Assembly (NCBI GenBank): GCA_949300425.1
Contig: CASGED010000131.1
Span: 1-35,601 of the forward strand
Reading direction: 5' to 3'
Origin: an uncultured Bacteroides sp.
GTDB taxonomy: Bacteria > Bacteroidota > Bacteroidia > Bacteroidales > Bacteroidaceae
Length of the DNA stretch: 35,601 nucleotides
Shown here: positions 22,295 through 30,014 of the stretch, piece after piece
How positions within the stretch are numbered: the stretch's first letter is position 1
How the letters are laid out: each line of letters opens with the position of its first letter
The notes under the pieces: model-generated
The model's database searches: none
What the model saw: only the letters and a program-made list of their open reading frames with translations
Told to the model about the DNA's origin: nothing
Made by a program: the position numbers and the translations under genes

Positions 22295-23644
22295 TTATGC
22301 CGGATAAGGGAATAGCAAAGTGAATGTGCTTCCTTTGCCGGGAGTAGATTGCACGTCAATGCTTCCGTGATGCCGGTGCATAATTTGACGGGCCAGCGTG
22401 AGGCCGATGCCCGAGCCGTTCGGCTTGGTGGTGAAGAAAGGCACGAAGATGTGTTGCAGCACATCCGGCTCGATGCCCGTGCCGTCGTCTTCGCAACGCA
22501 GGTAAGGGCGGCCTCCGGTGGTGACGCCTGCCGATAAGGTGAGGTGCCGGGCGTTGTTCTCTACCGCGTTCTTTACGAAGTTTATCAGCACTTGCTCTAT
22601 CTGACCTTTGTCCGCGATGAGCCGGAGGGGCGCCGGAGGACAGGCCGTGCGGATGGAGACGGACGCTTGCATCAGGCGGGCGACATCGTTCAGCAAGTCG
22701 GCGGCGTTGTGCAGTTGGAGTTGGGGCGGAGGCAGGTGCGTCACTTCCCGATAGCTGTTGACGAAGTGGGTGAGCGACTTTCCCCGCCGGGCAATGGTTT
22801 GGAGCATCTGGCGCATGTCCGCTTTCTCTTCCGTCAGACTTTCCGTTTGCGCTATCTGCGTGTCCAGCAGTTCGGCCAGGGAAACAATCGGTGTGAGGGA
22901 ATTCATAATCTCGTGCGTCAGCACCCGCAGCAGCTTCTGCCAGGATTCGGTCTCCTGCGTGTCCAAGGCGCTGTAGATGTTCTTCAGACTGGCTATCAGG
23001 AGGCGATGGCCTTGCAGGACGAAGCTCATGCCCGACAGGGCCAGTTGGGTAGGCTCCTCTCCCCGGTGGGCTATTTGCACGATGTCCAGTTGTCCGGGCG
23101 TGAGCTTCCGCAGGCGTTCGGGCAGTTCGGGATGCAGGTAACGCAAATCGGCAAGCGTCTTGGGCGCACGGAGCACGTAGGTTTCGGAGTGGCTTTCGTC
23201 GATGGCCGATGATACGAGCCGGGCGGCCGAGCGGTTCATCCACTCCAAAGCCCCGTCGGGCGTATAGACCAGGATGGCGGTGTCGATGTGCTCGGCCAAC
23301 GCACGGAAATATTGCAGGCGGCTTTCCCGCTTTTGCAGGTCGTTGCGGTAGGCGGAGAGGGCTTCTTGCATCTCAACCAGCAGTTCGGGGGATACTCCGT
23401 TGAGTTGCTTCGGGTTGAAGGCTTCGGGAAACTCGGAGTAGCGCACGGCCCGGACAAATTGCTTCATCAGGCGGGAAGTCCGTTTCGTGTAGGCGTAGAT
23501 GCCTCCGACGCATCCCGCCGCCAGCAGGAGGGCAATGCCCATGCTGACGTAATACCCGTTTACGGCGCATCCGGCGGTGGCCAAGCAAGCGAGGAACAAG
23601 GCAATAGCCAGCCCTACGGGTGTATAGTCGTGTATCTTCTTCAT
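22295..23644 (-). CDS. Sensor histidine kinase, NtrY/AtoS-like
   Basis: A 449-residue membrane kinase. Two hydrophobic segments (about 10-28 and 33-51) anchor it, followed by a PAS-like region (about 108-222), a dimerisation domain with phospho-accepting His244 in RVLTHEIMNSLTPI, and a HATPase domain with N-box NFVKNAVENN, G1 box EDDGTGIEP, F box PFFTTKPNGSGIGL and G3 box STPGKGSTF. Almost no periplasmic loop exists between the helices, so the signal is probably intramembrane or cytoplasmic. It overlaps the response regulator stop by 4 bp (23641-23644) and should phosphorylate that protein. The kinase and regulator genes are visibly more G+C rich than the flanking genes. Confidence 0.93.
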   Translation of the reverse strand: MKKIHDYTPVGLAIALFLACLATAGCAVNGYYVSMGIALLLAAGCVGGIYAYTKRTSRLMKQFVRAVRYSEFPEAFNPKQLNGVSPELLVEMQEALSAYRNDLQKRESRLQYFRALAEHIDTAILVYTPDGALEWMNRSAARLVSSAIDESHSETYVLRAPKTLADLRYLHPELPERLRKLTPGQLDIVQIAHRGEEPTQLALSGMSFVLQGHRLLIASLKNIYSALDTQETESWQKLLRVLTHEIMNSLTPIVSLAELLDTQIAQTESLTEEKADMRQMLQTIARRGKSLTHFVNSYREVTHLPPPQLQLHNAADLLNDVARLMQASVSIRTACPPAPLRLIADKGQIEQVLINFVKNAVENNARHLTLSAGVTTGGRPYLRCEDDGTGIEPDVLQHIFVPFFTTKPNGSGIGLTLARQIMHRHHGSIDVQSTPGKGSTFTLLFPYPA

Positions 23645-25017
23645 AGTCCGAACTTCTCGATGCGGCGGTAGAGTGAAGTGCGGGTGATGCCCAGCATCTC
23701 CGCCGCCAGGGTGATGTTGCCTTGGCAGAGGCGCAATACTTCCTCGATGTTTTCCCGCTCAATGCGCTCCAGGTTATAACGCTCCCTGACGTGCATCGTT
23801 TCGGGCTGATGGCGATGGAGGAACGAGAAGTCCTGCGCCGTCAGTTGGGGACCGGAGGAGAGGATGACCGCCCGTTCCACGGCGTGTTCCAACTCGCGCA
23901 CGTTGCCCGGCCAGGGGTAGAGTTGCATCTGGCGGCGCGCCTCGCGGGTGAAGCCCTTTACTTCTTTCTGATACTTCTCGCGATAGCGGGCAAGGAAAGC
24001 GTCGGCCAGCAGGAAGAGGTCGTCGCCCCGTTCGCGCAGGGGAGGGATGCGCAGTTCGATGGTGTTGATGCGGTAGAGCAGGTCCTGGCGGAACTCCCGG
24101 CGTTCGGCCGCGGCGTAGAGGTCGGCGTTGGTGGCGCAAATGAGGCGCACGTCCACGGGATAACTCGACGTGGAGCCTAAGCGCGAGGCACGGCGTTGCT
24201 CGATGACGGAGAGCAGCTTGGCTTGCAGGGGCAGGCTGAGGTTGCCTATCTCGTTCAGGAAGAGCGTGCCGCCCTGTGCGGACTCCAGCCGTCCGGGCTT
24301 GCTGCGGCGGGCATCGGTGAAGGCGCCCCGCTCGTAGCCGAAGAGCTCGCTCTCGAACAGCGTGTCGGGGATGCTCCCCAAGTCGATGGAGATGTACGGT
24401 TTGTCCCGGCGGGAAGAGGATTGGCAGGCATATCGCGCCAGCAGATCCTTGCCCGTGCCGTTCTCGCCCAGGAGGAGCAGGTTGGCGTCTGTGTCAGAGC
24501 ATTGGCGCAGCGTCCGCAAGAGCGAAAGAAAGGCGGGCGATTCGCCAAGCACAGTCACCGCCTCCTCCAAGGATGGCCGGGGAGCGGGCTTTTCCGCCTG
24601 CGCCTTGGGCTGACCGGAGGACTTCTGCTTGTCCAGGCTCAGTCTGAGGGCGGCGGACACGGTGGCTATCAGTTTCTCGTTCTCCCAAGGCTTGGGGATG
24701 AAGTCCGTGGCGCCCCGCTTGATGGCCTGCACCGCCTTCTCCATGTCCCCGTAGGCGGTGATGAAGATGACGGTGGCCTGCGCGTCCAGCTTCAGTATCT
24801 CCTCCAGCCAGGCGAAGCCTTCGCGTCCGCTCACCGCGTCATGCCTGAAGTTCATGTCCAGCAGGATGACGTCATGCCGCGTGCGTGAGAGCAGGGGGAG
24901 CATCTCGCGCGGGTCGTCCAGCGTCGTAATCTGCCCCGCCAAGGGACGGAGCAACATCTTCAGCGTGAAGAGGATGTCCGGATTATCGTCTACGATGAGT
25001 ATCTTTCCTTGTTTCAT
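23641..25017 (-). CDS. Sigma-54-dependent response regulator, NtrC family
   Basis: A 458-residue protein from ATG 25017. The receiver domain starts KILIVDDNPD with D10, D11, phospho-acceptor D54 (VILLDMNF), T87 and K109. The AAA+ domain has Walker A GENGTGKD (184-191), and the sigma-54-contact loop reads GAFTDA (231-236) rather than GAFTGA. Walker B reads LFLNEIG, with Asn255 where Asp is usual. A Fis-type helix-turn-helix ends the protein (NITLAAEMLGITRTSLYRRIEKFGL). It activates sigma-54 promoters after phosphorylation, presumably by the kinase whose gene overlaps its stop. The open frame runs back to 25185, but the receiver domain fixes the start at 25017 or at most 25035. A TAnnTTTG box sits just upstream. 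Confidence 0.92.
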   Translation of the reverse strand: MKQGKILIVDDNPDILFTLKMLLRPLAGQITTLDDPREMLPLLSRTRHDVILLDMNFRHDAVSGREGFAWLEEILKLDAQATVIFITAYGDMEKAVQAIKRGATDFIPKPWENEKLIATVSAALRLSLDKQKSSGQPKAQAEKPAPRPSLEEAVTVLGESPAFLSLLRTLRQCSDTDANLLLLGENGTGKDLLARYACQSSSRRDKPYISIDLGSIPDTLFESELFGYERGAFTDARRSKPGRLESAQGGTLFLNEIGNLSLPLQAKLLSVIEQRRASRLGSTSSYPVDVRLICATNADLYAAAERREFRQDLLYRINTIELRIPPLRERGDDLFLLADAFLARYREKYQKEVKGFTREARRQMQLYPWPGNVRELEHAVERAVILSSGPQLTAQDFSFLHRHQPETMHVRERYNLERIERENIEEVLRLCQGNITLAAEMLGITRTSLYRRIEKFGL

Positions 25018-25022
25018 GCGGA

Positions 25023-25030
25023 CAAAGGTA
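25023..25030 (-). promoter_or_regulatory. Candidate -7 element of the response regulator gene
   Basis: Minus-strand TACCTTTG matches TAnnTTTG exactly but ends only 5 bp before the ATG at 25017, so a transcript from here would be nearly leaderless. No -33 TTTG lies at the right distance. Confidence 0.4.
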
Positions 25031-25142
25031 CGCATTCTTCCCGAATAAACCTTGCGCGAAAGTGTGCGGCAGGTGTACGATTTCGTACATTTTTCTTCCC
25101 CTCCCTTCTTCTTAAATTCCTGTCCCTTAGCGCAATGCCGTT

Positions 25143-25160
25143 TTGGTACGCTTCTTGTGT
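25143..25160 (+). promoter_or_regulatory. Candidate sigma-54 promoter of the lipoprotein/ABC exporter operon
   Basis: TTGGTACGCTTCTTGTGT has GG (25145-25146), a 10-bp spacer and GT (25157-25158), close to the -24/-12 consensus TTGGCACGnnnnTTGC; the -12 C is T. It is directed at the gene starting at 25369 and lies beside a sigma-54 activator gene. The resulting leader of about 200 nt would contain array D. Confidence 0.5.
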
Positions 25161-25217
25161 ATTCTTTAGTGAGCTTGCCTGCCACCCTTGACGCGCTTGA
25201 AGGTGGGAGTGAAGGGC

Positions 25218-25324
25218 GTTGACTGACGGACTCGGGATAGCATCATCGGCAATGATGGCTATCATCATCGGCAATGATGACTACCATCATCGTACATGAT
25301 GCCTCATCAAGTCCGTCAGTCAAC
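25218..25324. repeat. Perfect 15-bp inverted repeat enclosing array D
   Basis: GTTGACTGACGGACT (25218-25232) and its exact reverse complement AGTCCGTCAGTCAAC (25310-25324) enclose 77 bp that carry the three palindromes of array D. The unit looks like either a small terminal-inverted-repeat element or the basal stem of a large RNA cruciform. AGGG occurs near both outer edges but is offset by one base, so a target duplication is not clear. Confidence 0.85.
25241..25301. repeat. Phased palindrome array D (3 units, 22-bp period)
   Basis: CATCATCGGCAATGATG occurs at 25241-25257 and 25263-25279, and CATCATCGTACATGATG at 25285-25301. Each has 6-bp arms CATCAT/ATGATG around a 5-nt centre. Starts are exactly 22 bp apart with 5-bp spacers GCTAT and ACTAC. 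The array lies between the NtrC-type regulator and the exporter operon, suggesting an operator or leader hairpins. Confidence 0.88.
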
Positions 25325-25368
25325 AGGGTCAAGTGACGGTTTCATGAGGATTAACTGATGATTACGAT

Positions 25369-26706
25369 ATGAATAAGAATTATGTTTTAGCTGTCTCCTT
25401 GCTCCTGTTGATGTCCTGCGGCAACCGCCGTCCGGGCATGAGCAAGGAAGAAGCGGCCGCCGAACTGAAGAAGCAGGCCGCACAAGAGGAGGCGGTTCGC
25501 AAGGAGCGTGCCGCAAGTATAGACACCTTTGCCGCCGACTATCGTCCGCCGGCAGGCATCAAGTATCAGGCGAAGATAGTGACCGCCGGGGCAAAGACCA
25601 TTGATGTGGCCGCCGCGCTGAAGAACGTGCGGGCGTTGAAGCCGAATGAGTTGGGCACGCCCGTGCTGTATGCCACGGGGGTGGAAGCTATGCCGTCTCC
25701 CGTTCTGTTGCAAGTGGAAAATGAATGGGTGATGCAGGCGGCGGATGGCTTGTTCCTGCTGGACAAAGACTTCCGGTTGGTGAAGCAACTCTACCGGAAC
25801 GATGTGGATATTAAAGAAATGGCTAAAGGATATTCCATGAATCGAAAGGCTATCATGGCGAGTGGAAGGCATGACAGGCAGAATCACCTGTTCCGGGCTG
25901 TTTTCAGTAGCGTTAAGTTGGGAAACTACGTGACCAATATACCTTGGGAAGATTTCCGGAACAGCACAAAGGTCTGGTCGGGAGAAGATTTAGTGAGTCT
26001 TTTGCCCATAAAGAGAAGCGAAGACTTTTCTGTCATAGACAACGGATTCTTCTGCCGTGAGCCATTCTCTTCACGGGTTTATACTTTCGGTTTGAGGGGG
26101 GATACGTTGTGCCGCTTTGTAGTGAACAACGCGAAAGACTACAAACCGACAAAGGCATATCGAAATCCGGAAGGCAGTAACATCTATTATAATGGAGGAA
26201 AGTTGCGCATCCGTATGGCGTACGATGATACGGTTTATGAGTTAGAGGACGTTTCTACGTTGAGGGCTGTTTGGCGGTTCGACTTTGGCGGATTGAAACG
26301 CCCTACGGGTCAATACGTGGTAGAAAGTGTATCGAACAGCCTGGCGGGCTATTGGTTGCTGAGCCGTGTACTGGAAACTCCCCGGTACCTTATCATAAGA
26401 TTGTCAGAAGGACAGGATAACGCCTCGGGGAAGAAATCCCCTACCTGGAAAGACTATACGCTTATATATGACAAGCAGACGGGCGAAAGCTTCTCTTTAC
26501 CATTTCTTAAATATGAAGACGAGGATGCGGTGGCGGATTTCCCGTTGGAATACGAAGGCAAATCTTTCCACGGATTCCCAACGAGCATAGCGGATGGGCA
26601 TGCCTACATGCTTTATAGAGGAAAACAGTTGAAAAAATTGTTCCCGGACGTGGCTGCCGTCCAGGCGTTGAAAGATAAAGAGGTTGTGGTCATGATGCTT
26701 AAATGA
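25369..26706 (+). CDS. Lipoprotein of unknown function (DUF4933-like), exporter-linked
   Basis: A 445-residue protein with a lipoprotein signal (LLLLMSC, Cys17) and a mature part whose strand-rich, repetitive layout suggests a beta-propeller or similar sensor fold. An Ala/Lys/Glu-rich helix follows the lipid site (about 24-47). I associate it with DUF4933 proteins of Bacteroides from memory; not verified. The ATG of the ABC permease gene overlaps its stop by 4 bp (26703-26706), so the two are coupled, suggesting a periplasmic partner of the exporter. Expression is probably driven from the gap containing array D and the sigma-54-like promoter. The fold is inferred from pattern only. Confidence 0.75.
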   Translation: MNKNYVLAVSLLLLMSCGNRRPGMSKEEAAAELKKQAAQEEAVRKERAASIDTFAADYRPPAGIKYQAKIVTAGAKTIDVAAALKNVRALKPNELGTPVLYATGVEAMPSPVLLQVENEWVMQAADGLFLLDKDFRLVKQLYRNDVDIKEMAKGYSMNRKAIMASGRHDRQNHLFRAVFSSVKLGNYVTNIPWEDFRNSTKVWSGEDLVSLLPIKRSEDFSVIDNGFFCREPFSSRVYTFGLRGDTLCRFVVNNAKDYKPTKAYRNPEGSNIYYNGGKLRIRMAYDDTVYELEDVSTLRAVWRFDFGGLKRPTGQYVVESVSNSLAGYWLLSRVLETPRYLIIRLSEGQDNASGKKSPTWKDYTLIYDKQTGESFSLPFLKYEDEDAVADFPLEYEGKSFHGFPTSIADGHAYMLYRGKQLKKLFPDVAAVQALKDKEVVVMMLK

Positions 26707-29129
26707 ATAAATACAGAAACAATATGCTGAAACATTATTTGAAGATGGCGCTCCGGCTTATCAGGCGGAGCCTGCTGTTCTCCTCCCTCAACATCCTGGG
26801 GTTTGTCATCGGGCTGACGGCGGCATTTCTCATCTATCTGTGGGTGGTGGACGAACTGACGTATGACGATTGCTTCCGCGACGGTGACCGCATCTACCGG
26901 GTGACGGGACTGACGCGGGAGGCAAGTGGTGAAATCAAAGAGTCGCCCAACATGCCACGCACGCTGGCGATGGACTTCCGGCGGAGCTTCCCGCAGGTGG
27001 GAGACGCTACGGTCATCAAGTACGGCGACCTGCATTCGTATGAATCGGAAGACGGGAAAAAGATTTCGGTCGAAGAGGCCTACGTGGACAGTACTTTCTT
27101 CCGTTTCTTCTCTTTCCCGGTCGTGGAGGGTGACCCGCTACGTATGAATGACAACCCGGGGAATGTGGTCATCTCGGAAGAGCTTGCCCGTAAGTTCTTT
27201 GGCGCTTCCTCCGCCGTTGGTAAGAAGCTGACCTATTCATTTGGTTCGCATATCAATAATGTTCATACCGTAGTGGCCGTAGTAGATGTACCCCGGAAAA
27301 GCCATATCCAGTTTGAGATGGCCATGACGATGGAGGCGTATGGTTCTGGCTTGGCAATTACTGATTGGGACAGATTTACGGAGCGGATGCATGTGTATGT
27401 CAAGATGAAAGAGAAATCGGTCATGTCCCGTGGCGAGGCGCAGGAGATGAGCCGCCTGCTTGCCAATCGTGGTGAGAAGGTACTGCTTAACTTCCAGCCC
27501 CTGCACGACATTCACTTGCATACCCGCTTTGCCGATCCGCAGGTAGAGAACCACGGCAATCTGGCGACGGTCTACCTGTTCATCGCCTTGGCGGTGCTCA
27601 TCATCTTCATGGGGGCATTCAACTTCACGACGCTCTCTACCGCCCGTGCCTCGTTGCGCTACAAGGAGATTGGTGTGCGCAAGGTGACGGGTGCCAAGCG
27701 GCGGACGCTCATCGGGCAGTTCCTCTCCGAAGGCATGGTGCAGGCGGCCATTTCGCTTCTGCTGGCATTGTCGTTGACGGAACTGGCGCTTCCTATGTTC
27801 AACCGGCTGATGAATACCGAGCTGACTCTTTCCTTCAGTTGGAGTGTCATCGCATTCATTGTGTTGGGCATTATCGGTGTAGGTTGCCTGGCGGGCAGCT
27901 ATCCGGCTTTCTATCTGTCTTCCATTAATCCGTTGCTGGCCTTCAAGGGGGGAAGGAAGACGGGACGCAAGGGCGGGCTGATACGCGGATTGGTGTGCGT
28001 GCAGTTTGTCATCGCCTTGGTGCTGATACTGATGACGGGTATCGTCTTCAAGCAACTTCATTATATGCAGAACAAGGACATGGGACTGGACAAGGAGAAC
28101 ATCGTGTCCATCTATACCAGCCTGTGGTACAACGTAGGCGAGTTCAAGCAGGAACTGCTCCGCAACCCCGACATCAAAGGAGTCTCCATGTCTTCGCCCA
28201 TCGAGAGTTTCGGCGAGGATACCGATTATAAAGATGGAAATAGGGTGGAGTGGACAGACATGGACGGACGCACCGACTCCCTGCACATGGTGCAGTTGTG
28301 GGCAGACGGCGATTTCGTCAAGACCTTCGGCATGAAGCTGATAAAGGGCGAACTGATGGATGCGGACTTTGGCAATTATTGGAATTCGGACAAGTCCAAG
28401 ACCACCGTCATCAACGAGGCGGCCTGGCGTGCCATGAAGGTGGCCGACCCCATCGGCATGGAAATCCGTTTGCAGTGGGGCATTTCGTTGCGCATTGTGG
28501 GCGTGGTGAAAGACTTCAACTTCCAGTCTATGCGCGAGAAGATAAAGCCTGCCTATATTTGGTATAGTCCGGAGGCGTTGACTTATCTTTATATAAAAAT
28601 CGCTCCTGAACATCGGCAGCAGACTATTGCTTTCATCAAAGAGAAATTTGAGGAGTTCGCCCAGCGTGACAATACGTTTATCAAGGAGTTCAATTACCAG
28701 TTCTTCTCCGACAAGTTGAACCAGAACTATGCCCGCGAACGTCAGCAGAGCCGGATGCTGCTGTTCTTCACCGTGCTGGCCATTGTCATTGCGCTGATGG
28801 GCGTGTTCGGCTTGGTGGCCCTCTCCGCAGAGCAGCGCACCAAGGAGATAGGCATCCGCAAGGTGAACGGGGCGCACTCGGACCGCATCGTGCGCATGTT
28901 CTGCCGCGAATACTTGGTGTGGGTGGGCATTGCCTTCGTGGTGGCTTGTCCGTTGGGCTATGTGCTGATGAGCCGTTGGCTGAGCGAGTTCGCTTACCAG
29001 ACGCCCATCAGTTGGTGGCTCTTCCTGCTGGCGGGCGTGCTGATTGCGGCTATCACGCTGCTGACGGTCATCGGGCAGACGTGGCACAAGGCTTCGCAAA
29101 ATCCGGTGGAGTCGTTGCGTTACGAGTAA
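26703..29129 (+). CDS. ABC transporter permease, FtsX/MacB type
   Basis: An 808-residue permease of the Bacteroidetes double-FtsX type. The first membrane helix (about 27-49, ILGFVIGLTAAFLIYLWVV) is followed by a MacB-like periplasmic domain, a first FtsX block (about 290-410; helices beginning VYLFIALAVLIIFMGAF, conserved RYKEIGVRKVTGA), a second helix near 430-450 with another periplasmic domain, and a second FtsX block (about 685-800; EQRTKEIGIRKVNGAH). Such permeases work with a MacB/LolD-like ATPase in exporting or mechanotransmission, without themselves forming a classical channel. The ATPase gene follows 188 bp downstream, after array E. Start at 26703 gives ATGA overlap; 26724 is an alternative. 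Confidence 0.92.
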   Translation: MNKYRNNMLKHYLKMALRLIRRSLLFSSLNILGFVIGLTAAFLIYLWVVDELTYDDCFRDGDRIYRVTGLTREASGEIKESPNMPRTLAMDFRRSFPQVGDATVIKYGDLHSYESEDGKKISVEEAYVDSTFFRFFSFPVVEGDPLRMNDNPGNVVISEELARKFFGASSAVGKKLTYSFGSHINNVHTVVAVVDVPRKSHIQFEMAMTMEAYGSGLAITDWDRFTERMHVYVKMKEKSVMSRGEAQEMSRLLANRGEKVLLNFQPLHDIHLHTRFADPQVENHGNLATVYLFIALAVLIIFMGAFNFTTLSTARASLRYKEIGVRKVTGAKRRTLIGQFLSEGMVQAAISLLLALSLTELALPMFNRLMNTELTLSFSWSVIAFIVLGIIGVGCLAGSYPAFYLSSINPLLAFKGGRKTGRKGGLIRGLVCVQFVIALVLILMTGIVFKQLHYMQNKDMGLDKENIVSIYTSLWYNVGEFKQELLRNPDIKGVSMSSPIESFGEDTDYKDGNRVEWTDMDGRTDSLHMVQLWADGDFVKTFGMKLIKGELMDADFGNYWNSDKSKTTVINEAAWRAMKVADPIGMEIRLQWGISLRIVGVVKDFNFQSMREKIKPAYIWYSPEALTYLYIKIAPEHRQQTIAFIKEKFEEFAQRDNTFIKEFNYQFFSDKLNQNYARERQQSRMLLFFTVLAIVIALMGVFGLVALSAEQRTKEIGIRKVNGAHSDRIVRMFCREYLVWVGIAFVVACPLGYVLMSRWLSEFAYQTPISWWLFLLAGVLIAAITLLTVIGQTWHKASQNPVESLRYE

Positions 29130-29317
29130 AATTTTATGTATGAAGAAAAAAGACTGTATGTGCAGGCCGACGACATTAAATGTGCAGGTGCATTACATTT
29201 AATGTGCCGAGCCATTACATTAAATGTTATCCGCCTTCACATACCATCTTTTTTTAAGTTAGAATACCGGATTTATTAATTCGCTGATTATTAAAATAAT
29301 AAATTATAGAACGTGAG
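29130..29317. other. 188-bp gap inside the ABC exporter cluster
   Basis: This gap separates permease and ATPase genes and contains array E (29173-29227) and A/T-rich sequence. No TAnnTTTG promoter is visible. A 47-codon frame (29136-29279) spans the array but is not called. Confidence 0.55.
29173..29227. repeat. Phased palindrome array E (3 units, 22-bp period)
   Basis: ACATTAAATGT at 29173-29183, ACATTTAATGT at 29195-29205 and ACATTAAATGT at 29217-29227: 11-bp palindromes (ACATT/AATGT with one central base) exactly 22 bp apart. The middle unit is the reverse complement of the others. The 11-bp spacers GCAGGTGCATT and GCCGAGCCATT are only partly alike. Confidence 0.85.
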
Positions 29318-30013
29318 ATGGAAAATCAAGAGAACTATTTGATACGGACAGTAAAGCTGTCAAAGATATTCCGCACGGAAAGCGTGCAGACAACGGCGTT
29401 GAACGAAGTGAATCTTGCCATACGCGAAGGCGAGTTTGTGGCCATCATGGGCCCTTCGGGCTGTGGCAAGTCTACATTGCTCAATGTCATCGGGCTGTTG
29501 GATAACCCTACGTCGGGCGAACTGTGGTTCATGGGGCAGGAAGTGTCCCGCTGGAAGGAAAACGAGCGTACCGACTTGCGCAACGGCAACTTGGGCTTTG
29601 TCTTCCAGAGTTTCAACCTGATAGATGAGTTGACCGTATTCGAGAACGTGGAACTTCCCTTGCTCTATGCCGGAGTTGGCGCACGGGAACGGGAGGAGCG
29701 TGTCAACCGTGCGTTGGAACGTATGCAGATAGCCCACCGCACGGAGCACTATCCCCAGCAGCTTAGCGGCGGTCAGCAACAGCGTGTGGCCATTGCCCGT
29801 GCCATTGTGACCAATCCGCGTATCATCCTGGCCGACGAGCCGACGGGTAACCTGGATTCTGCCAATGGTGCCGAAGTGATGTCCTTGCTGAAGGAACTGA
29901 ACGCCGAGGGAGCTACCATCGTGATGGTAACTCACTCCGAAGAGAACGCCCGTGAGGCACGCCGCATTGTCCGCATGATGGACGGGGTGATATTGACGGA
30001 GAGTGGGGTATAG
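29318..30013 (+). CDS. ABC transporter ATP-binding protein, MacB/LolD type
   Basis: A 231-residue ATPase with Walker [10 protein letters not shown] (45-53), Q-loop [14 protein letters not shown], signature LSGGQQQR (149-156), Walker [12 protein letters not shown] (170-180) and the switch histidine H206 in VTHSEENA. The motif set is that of the MacB/LolD/FtsE group that powers FtsX-type permeases, so the partner is almost certainly the permease ending at 29129. No membrane-fusion or TolC-like gene is in the window. Its stop is 1 bp from the stop of the convergent lytic transglycosylase gene. Confidence 0.95.
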   Translation: MENQENYLIRTVKLSKIFRTESVQTTALNEVNLAIREGEFVAIMGPSGCGKSTLLNVIGLLDNPTSGELWFMGQEVSRWKENERTDLRNGNLGFVFQSFNLIDELTVFENVELPLLYAGVGAREREERVNRALERMQIAHRTEHYPQQLSGGQQQRVAIARAIVTNPRIILADEPTGNLDSANGAEVMSLLKELNAEGATIVMVTHSEENAREARRIVRMMDGVILTESGV

Positions 30014-30014
30014 C

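Larger units (their letters stand above)
25018..25368. other. Divergent regulatory gap, 351 bp
   Basis: Between the sigma-54 activator gene and the lipoprotein/ABC exporter genes lie, left to right, a minus-strand -7 box (25023-25030), a plus-strand sigma-54-like promoter (25143-25160), and an inverted-repeat-bounded palindrome array (25218-25324). No gene is supported within it. Confidence 0.65.

Noticed and set aside
22356-23243. 295-codon alternative frame inside the histidine kinase gene
   Set aside because: Arg/Pro/Ala-rich translation typical of a shifted frame in G+C-rich DNA; the kinase motifs are in the other frame.
25018-25185. Extended N-terminus of the response regulator
   Set aside because: The extra 56 residues precede a complete receiver domain, have no domain features, and cross the -7 box.
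27237-29099. 620-codon open frame antisense to the ABC permease gene
   Set aside because: It lies fully opposite a gene with clear FtsX motifs, its product is His/Gln/Arg rich without family features, and it reflects codon bias of the sense strand.
29136-29279. 47-codon frame filling the gap between permease and ATPase genes and crossing array E
   Set aside because: No family features, and the 22-bp period rotates the frame at each unit, so the palindromes cannot be a protein repeat.
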